Virus record (IMG/VR): IMGVR_UViG_3300009128_000125
Location: 1-24,274 of that record
DNA length: 24,274 bases
DNA from: a virus
Reading direction: 5' to 3' (one strand)
Part shown: positions 21,801 through 24,274 of the stretch, one piece after another
Layout: the number at the start of each line of letters is the position of its first letter
Numbering within the stretch: the stretch's first letter is position 1
Translations under genes and position numbers: made by a program
Notes under the pieces: generated by a model
What the model saw: the letters and a program-made list of their open reading frames with translations, nothing else
What the model was told of the DNA's origin: nothing
Database searches by the model: none

Positions 21801-23956
21801 GAGCAGTAGGAGAAGCTAACCCAGGGTTTGTTGAAGACGTAACAACAACAGGTGTTGATATGTCTGAGCTCTGGTCTGCCATTGTAGCTGATGAGATTGG
21901 TTGGAGACTAGTTGGAAAAGAAAAACAATTCACTGATAATACGTCTAGACTATTGGCTCAATATGGCATTGTACCAACAGGTGCTAAAGACTATTCATTC
22001 TTAAGAGAGGTGTCTGGAGCCAAGGAATACATAGACACACTATATCCTAAATTCAGACCTGAATCGACACCACAATTCTATCAGGTCCTCGCTAACACAA
22101 TCAAAGCAAATGCTAGATCAAACATTATTGCAATGACAGATAGTCCAGCAGAGATGATCAATAGAATGCCATTGACATTTAAACAATCGGCTCAGATTAA
22201 ATCAGGTGCTAGAGGAAAACTAAACCTAACACAAGCAACGGAGACATTAGATAATTTATCTATTCCTAGCACACAAAGAAAGCTAGATCCAGAGGTGGCA
22301 TCAGAGACATTTGGAAATATTGAAGCTAGTCTTGATGCAGTGTTTGATCTACGTAAAGGACAAGAAGCTGGACGATTAGGAAAGGTTATTGATGAGGTTG
22401 TTTCTGATTTTGCAGCAATGAATGCTGTTGCCAAAGGTGGTGTCTTAGGTGGAAACGTTGCTCCTAATTTCAGGTTCCTTCTTAATAACTATATTACAGC
22501 ACCAGCCATTGTTTATTCGACAGTAGGTCCAGAAGCTGGTGGGGCTGCACTAAAGGCTGCAGTTGGTATGAACTATGCAACATCAAGGATAATGAAACAT
22601 CTTGGTGGAGGTGTTAATGAAGCTGCCTCCGCCTTTGGTAAGACTGCAGAGATAACTGAAAAGATTGTGGTACAAACACCTGGTGGATTGGTTTATACAG
22701 ACAAGATGTTAGCCGACATGATATCACAAGCAGGTATCACCAGATCACAGGCTAGTGCAGAGCTTTCAGAAAATGTGCTTAAGGATATTATCTCTTATTC
22801 AGGAATTGAGGCACAGAAATTACGCAGTGCAGGGAAACTAACTGATGCTGAATATACAAAGACAAGACAGTTTATGAACACATGGTTAGGAAAACTATCT
22901 AGGTCTGGACGTGAGGTCAATGTATTTTCAGAGATTGGGAACATGACTGATGTTAGATTCAGGACTGCAGTTCTTGTTGATGCTTTGGAACGAGGTGTTG
23001 CTGAAAAGGATGCTATTAAATTAGCAAGGGAATCATTATTTGATTATGGAAATACATCAGCTGCTGAAAAGAAAACTGTTATGAAGGCTTTCTGGTTCTG
23101 GACATTTAGAAGAAACAACCTTAGAGCACAGGCCAAAAATCTTTTATCACACCCAGAACGTCTTAGGAATATGTACATTGCAAACAAAGGATTCTCTGGA
23201 ACAGATCAAGAGGGACACCTTATAACTAAAGACTATGCTGAATTCAGGCCACTAATGACAATGTTAGAAGATCCAGAGATTAGAAAACGTCTTGCGATCT
23301 TTGGTCCTAGTATTCCAGCTTTAGATGGTGTTGGCGAGCTTATTGATTACATGGCATTCTTTCCAGCTCTGATAACAGATGCAAGAGCTGGTGGTACAGA
23401 AAAGATGATGGAAGCATTACAAGAGGTTGTAGCTAGTGGTGTCTCACAGACACACCCAGGTATTCAAGCAGTTGTAGGAACAGCATTCAACATAGATGCA
23501 CGTTCAGGATGGGACAGAGGAACCTGGTTAGATCCAAGGTTTATGTGGTATATGCAACAGAACGAAACAACATGGGATATGTTTAATACAATTATTCGTA
23601 CCGAAGCTATTCCTTTAGATGAAGAGAGGCCAGGCAATGGTTATTATCAAGGACGTCAATGGCGTATTAGAAAGAACGATGATGCATCTATCAGGGCATG
23701 GTATGCTATTCAAACAGGATTGTTAGCTATAGGTATGCAAAGGAACATAAGAGATATGTCAGCTCTTGGTTCAGTGATTGCTGGTCCTACCTCAGACGCA
23801 CCTGATCCTAAGGTTGCTGGTGACATATGGTCAGCACTATACCAAACAGGATTGGTCACACCAACAGACATGCCTACATTACAAGAGAGAATGGAAATGA
23901 ATGAGAAAGCAGTAACAAGAGAATTTAAACGTAGAACACCTAGAAAGGAAGATTAA
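18848..23956 (+). CDS. Giant internal virion (ejection) protein
   Basis: This 1702-residue protein is the largest here, comparable in place and size to T7 gp16 (about 1300) and larger. It is expected to be carried in the head and ejected to form the inner-membrane part of the DNA conduit. Visible regions: an acidic N-terminus (1-60); a Gly/Ala-rich hydrophobic part at about 250-315 (TAGIIGFGIDMVLPIVPGAG, then IKAGVKAGTKAAVTG) able to lie in a membrane; long helical segments; a second hydrophobic part at about 1213-1250; and, at about 1397-1425, LFDYGNTSAAEKKTVMKAFW, the 'FDY...E...PF/W' pattern shared by many large phage internal proteins. The C-terminus is soluble and charged. I see no transglycosylase or other enzyme signature, so a separate lysis or cell-wall activity must come from elsewhere. 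Confidence 0.75.
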   Translation: MGWIEAIEEAEKKQTTVEAHPIEKPVEDEDDLFISRVSQPDPKTVVEAEQRFIASESVDPFGAFQLGKRIDAEKRAGAIATQAFTPGGEHRPILDVTFPRPEPKEHYDPASAIERGKLPYFDPEAPKEDLSTRNILDKFSPLSAIAGVGELIGAALPDKIGEAFGAQVIAESPTGHKVVESVTSQALRTLASPVAGLAGLTEAFVYDQDVETAVANRIAGGETFMYVLPDFVDVMLEDVPMSNTIKNHTKTTAGIIGFGIDMVLPIVPGAGAAQGISVGVRTNKAVTALGGTAQAGIKAGVKAGTKAAVTGFADDFGYKIYRNKFKPGVDPYQLDPEIIAKYANDAGNKQKVEDAWSFANYASENGATDDTIEQLFAEWESSFNVGMPYDDFITSSSSVGVDVTTQGIRELKRNTRSILSGAIAEMSSTKELDDVIGDLLTAQTTSQDELLFALQQHSHKMSSSQFQDFLDKLPEDARFLIDEALTEGTSIPSLDNLSVAGKDAVVKSLLYKNANDLISPSTVAPSGGFTRISSKGYIPDSSVPKLHTKMQDSVVGRISKRDVGPDNVVRVHEDDWADINDHLNMIYDEGVVPRYDRLHDREFTLQEWNKIVDDTNDWYARALPSYKGISDIGQELSEVSEAGAVETERYINKVLTTKVLRGSEVEVKAKAAIRKLKGPKASTVDPFVEETVAEIGARLASIGDDFRVQIKQVRGEGIKDLPNAWANVMTNNYTRHLDEIIKAEKTSPGIASMVDLEANLMLAKGGELAETPEEIIKATGARLSDDDIKDIKTIATSQMFDDFIGRLYGGYDKIEDAMQTSSGITHIDGALLDHQQTKVMVSALVKHSLIKPLKERFVQLVNEGNSLAALQSLFDAHVLVDGRPIGQFIRSQDDFARLLGKEADGLTRTEQYIYTMGAEEAPIFTVGNHMDVLSSQYIGRRQQGIIADITRDLSNSYPELFPSSRQIQERAAQFATDLNIRDIAGAVGEANPGFVEDVTTTGVDMSELWSAIVADEIGWRLVGKEKQFTDNTSRLLAQYGIVPTGAKDYSFLREVSGAKEYIDTLYPKFRPESTPQFYQVLANTIKANARSNIIAMTDSPAEMINRMPLTFKQSAQIKSGARGKLNLTQATETLDNLSIPSTQRKLDPEVASETFGNIEASLDAVFDLRKGQEAGRLGKVIDEVVSDFAAMNAVAKGGVLGGNVAPNFRFLLNNYITAPAIVYSTVGPEAGGAALKAAVGMNYATSRIMKHLGGGVNEAASAFGKTAEITEKIVVQTPGGLVYTDKMLADMISQAGITRSQASAELSENVLKDIISYSGIEAQKLRSAGKLTDAEYTKTRQFMNTWLGKLSRSGREVNVFSEIGNMTDVRFRTAVLVDALERGVAEKDAIKLARESLFDYGNTSAAEKKTVMKAFWFWTFRRNNLRAQAKNLLSHPERLRNMYIANKGFSGTDQEGHLITKDYAEFRPLMTMLEDPEIRKRLAIFGPSIPALDGVGELIDYMAFFPALITDARAGGTEKMMEALQEVVASGVSQTHPGIQAVVGTAFNIDARSGWDRGTWLDPRFMWYMQQNETTWDMFNTIIRTEAIPLDEERPGNGYYQGRQWRIRKNDDASIRAWYAIQTGLLAIGMQRNIRDMSALGSVIAGPTSDAPDPKVAGDIWSALYQTGLVTPTDMPTLQERMEMNEKAVTREFKRRTPRKED

Positions 23957-24008
23957 ACAATCCAGCTTATAATGAAAGGAATTCACCATTTAGTCGTAGG
24001 AGAAGAAA

Positions 24009-24274
24009 ATGGGAGCAACAGGAAAATTTAAACACGTTGCAACAGCAACAGGCACAGCAGGTATCACATCAGCTTATTCAGCACATATGGCTGTTGAGCT
24101 ATCACAGGCCACACTAATTCAGTCAAGCTGTTTTATCTATGTTGATGCATTAGCAGGTGGAGCTACAACGCTCACAACACGTATCACATCAGATGCAGCA
24201 GGAGATGAATGTCTTGTACCTGACACAGAAGCAGATATCAGCCTTGGCATCACAACAGCAACAGAGGGAACAGT
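24009..24274 (+). CDS. Partial structural-type protein, runs off the window
   Basis: The first 88 codons of a gene that continues beyond the window. TAGGAG lies six bases before the ATG. The visible part (MGATGKFKHVATATGTAGIT ...) is small-residue, Thr/Ala-rich and beta-prone, like phage virion proteins such as decoration, tail or fibre subunits. No family can be named from this fragment. A TATAAT at 23968-23973 lies upstream but has no -35 partner. Confidence 0.65.
   Translation, partial: MGATGKFKHVATATGTAGITSAYSAHMAVELSQATLIQSSCFIYVDALAGGATTLTTRITSDAAGDECLVPDTEADISLGITTATEGT

Overview
This window looks like the late (virion) half of a lytic-type, short-tailed double-stranded DNA bacteriophage, with a small accessory block at its left edge. 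It is AT-rich (roughly 40% G+C by eye), very densely coded and almost entirely on the + strand. Many start and stop codons touch or overlap. Large terminase, portal, scaffold, capsid, adaptor, nozzle and internal-virion genes follow one another in the order known from podoviruses, and there is no tape-measure protein, tail tube or sheath. I see no integrase, tRNA, rRNA, CRISPR array or insertion sequence. The host cannot be named. The three large internal-virion (ejection) proteins fit a Gram-negative host, by inference.

Layout. (1) 1-2650, accessory/early edge: a gamma-type adenine DNA methyltransferase, a truncated zinc-knuckle ORF, a zinc-ribbon plus HTH protein, a PD-(D/E)XK nuclease behind a long hairpin, and a 28-residue membrane peptide coupled to it. 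The order M, HTH, nuclease resembles a controller-type restriction-modification locus, but that is inference. (2) 2655-4942, packaging: a sigma-region-4-like HTH protein, a small protein in the terS position, and the large terminase. Five copies of CCGTAAC lie in 150 bp just upstream of terL. (3) 4921-5326: one reverse-strand gene with its own promoter, palindrome and terminator, inserted between terL and portal. (4) 5384-10785, head: portal, two FmdB-type zinc-ribbon proteins flanking an acidic coiled-coil protein, a helical unknown, scaffold, major capsid protein and an intrinsic terminator. (5) 10793-16508, tail: adaptor, nozzle and three small proteins that appear to be related appendage subunits. 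(6) 16530-23956, three internal virion proteins, the last of 1702 residues. A further structural-looking gene starts at 24009 and runs off the window.

Working together: terminase docks on the portal and fills a scaffold-built procapsid. Adaptor and nozzle close the head, appendage proteins decorate the particle, and the internal proteins are ejected to form a DNA conduit. The methyltransferase and nuclease may act on host or competitor DNA, or in genome processing. The least explained items are the self-contained reverse gene, the CCGTAAC cluster, the dispersed fragments of the HTH gene and the paired leader motifs.
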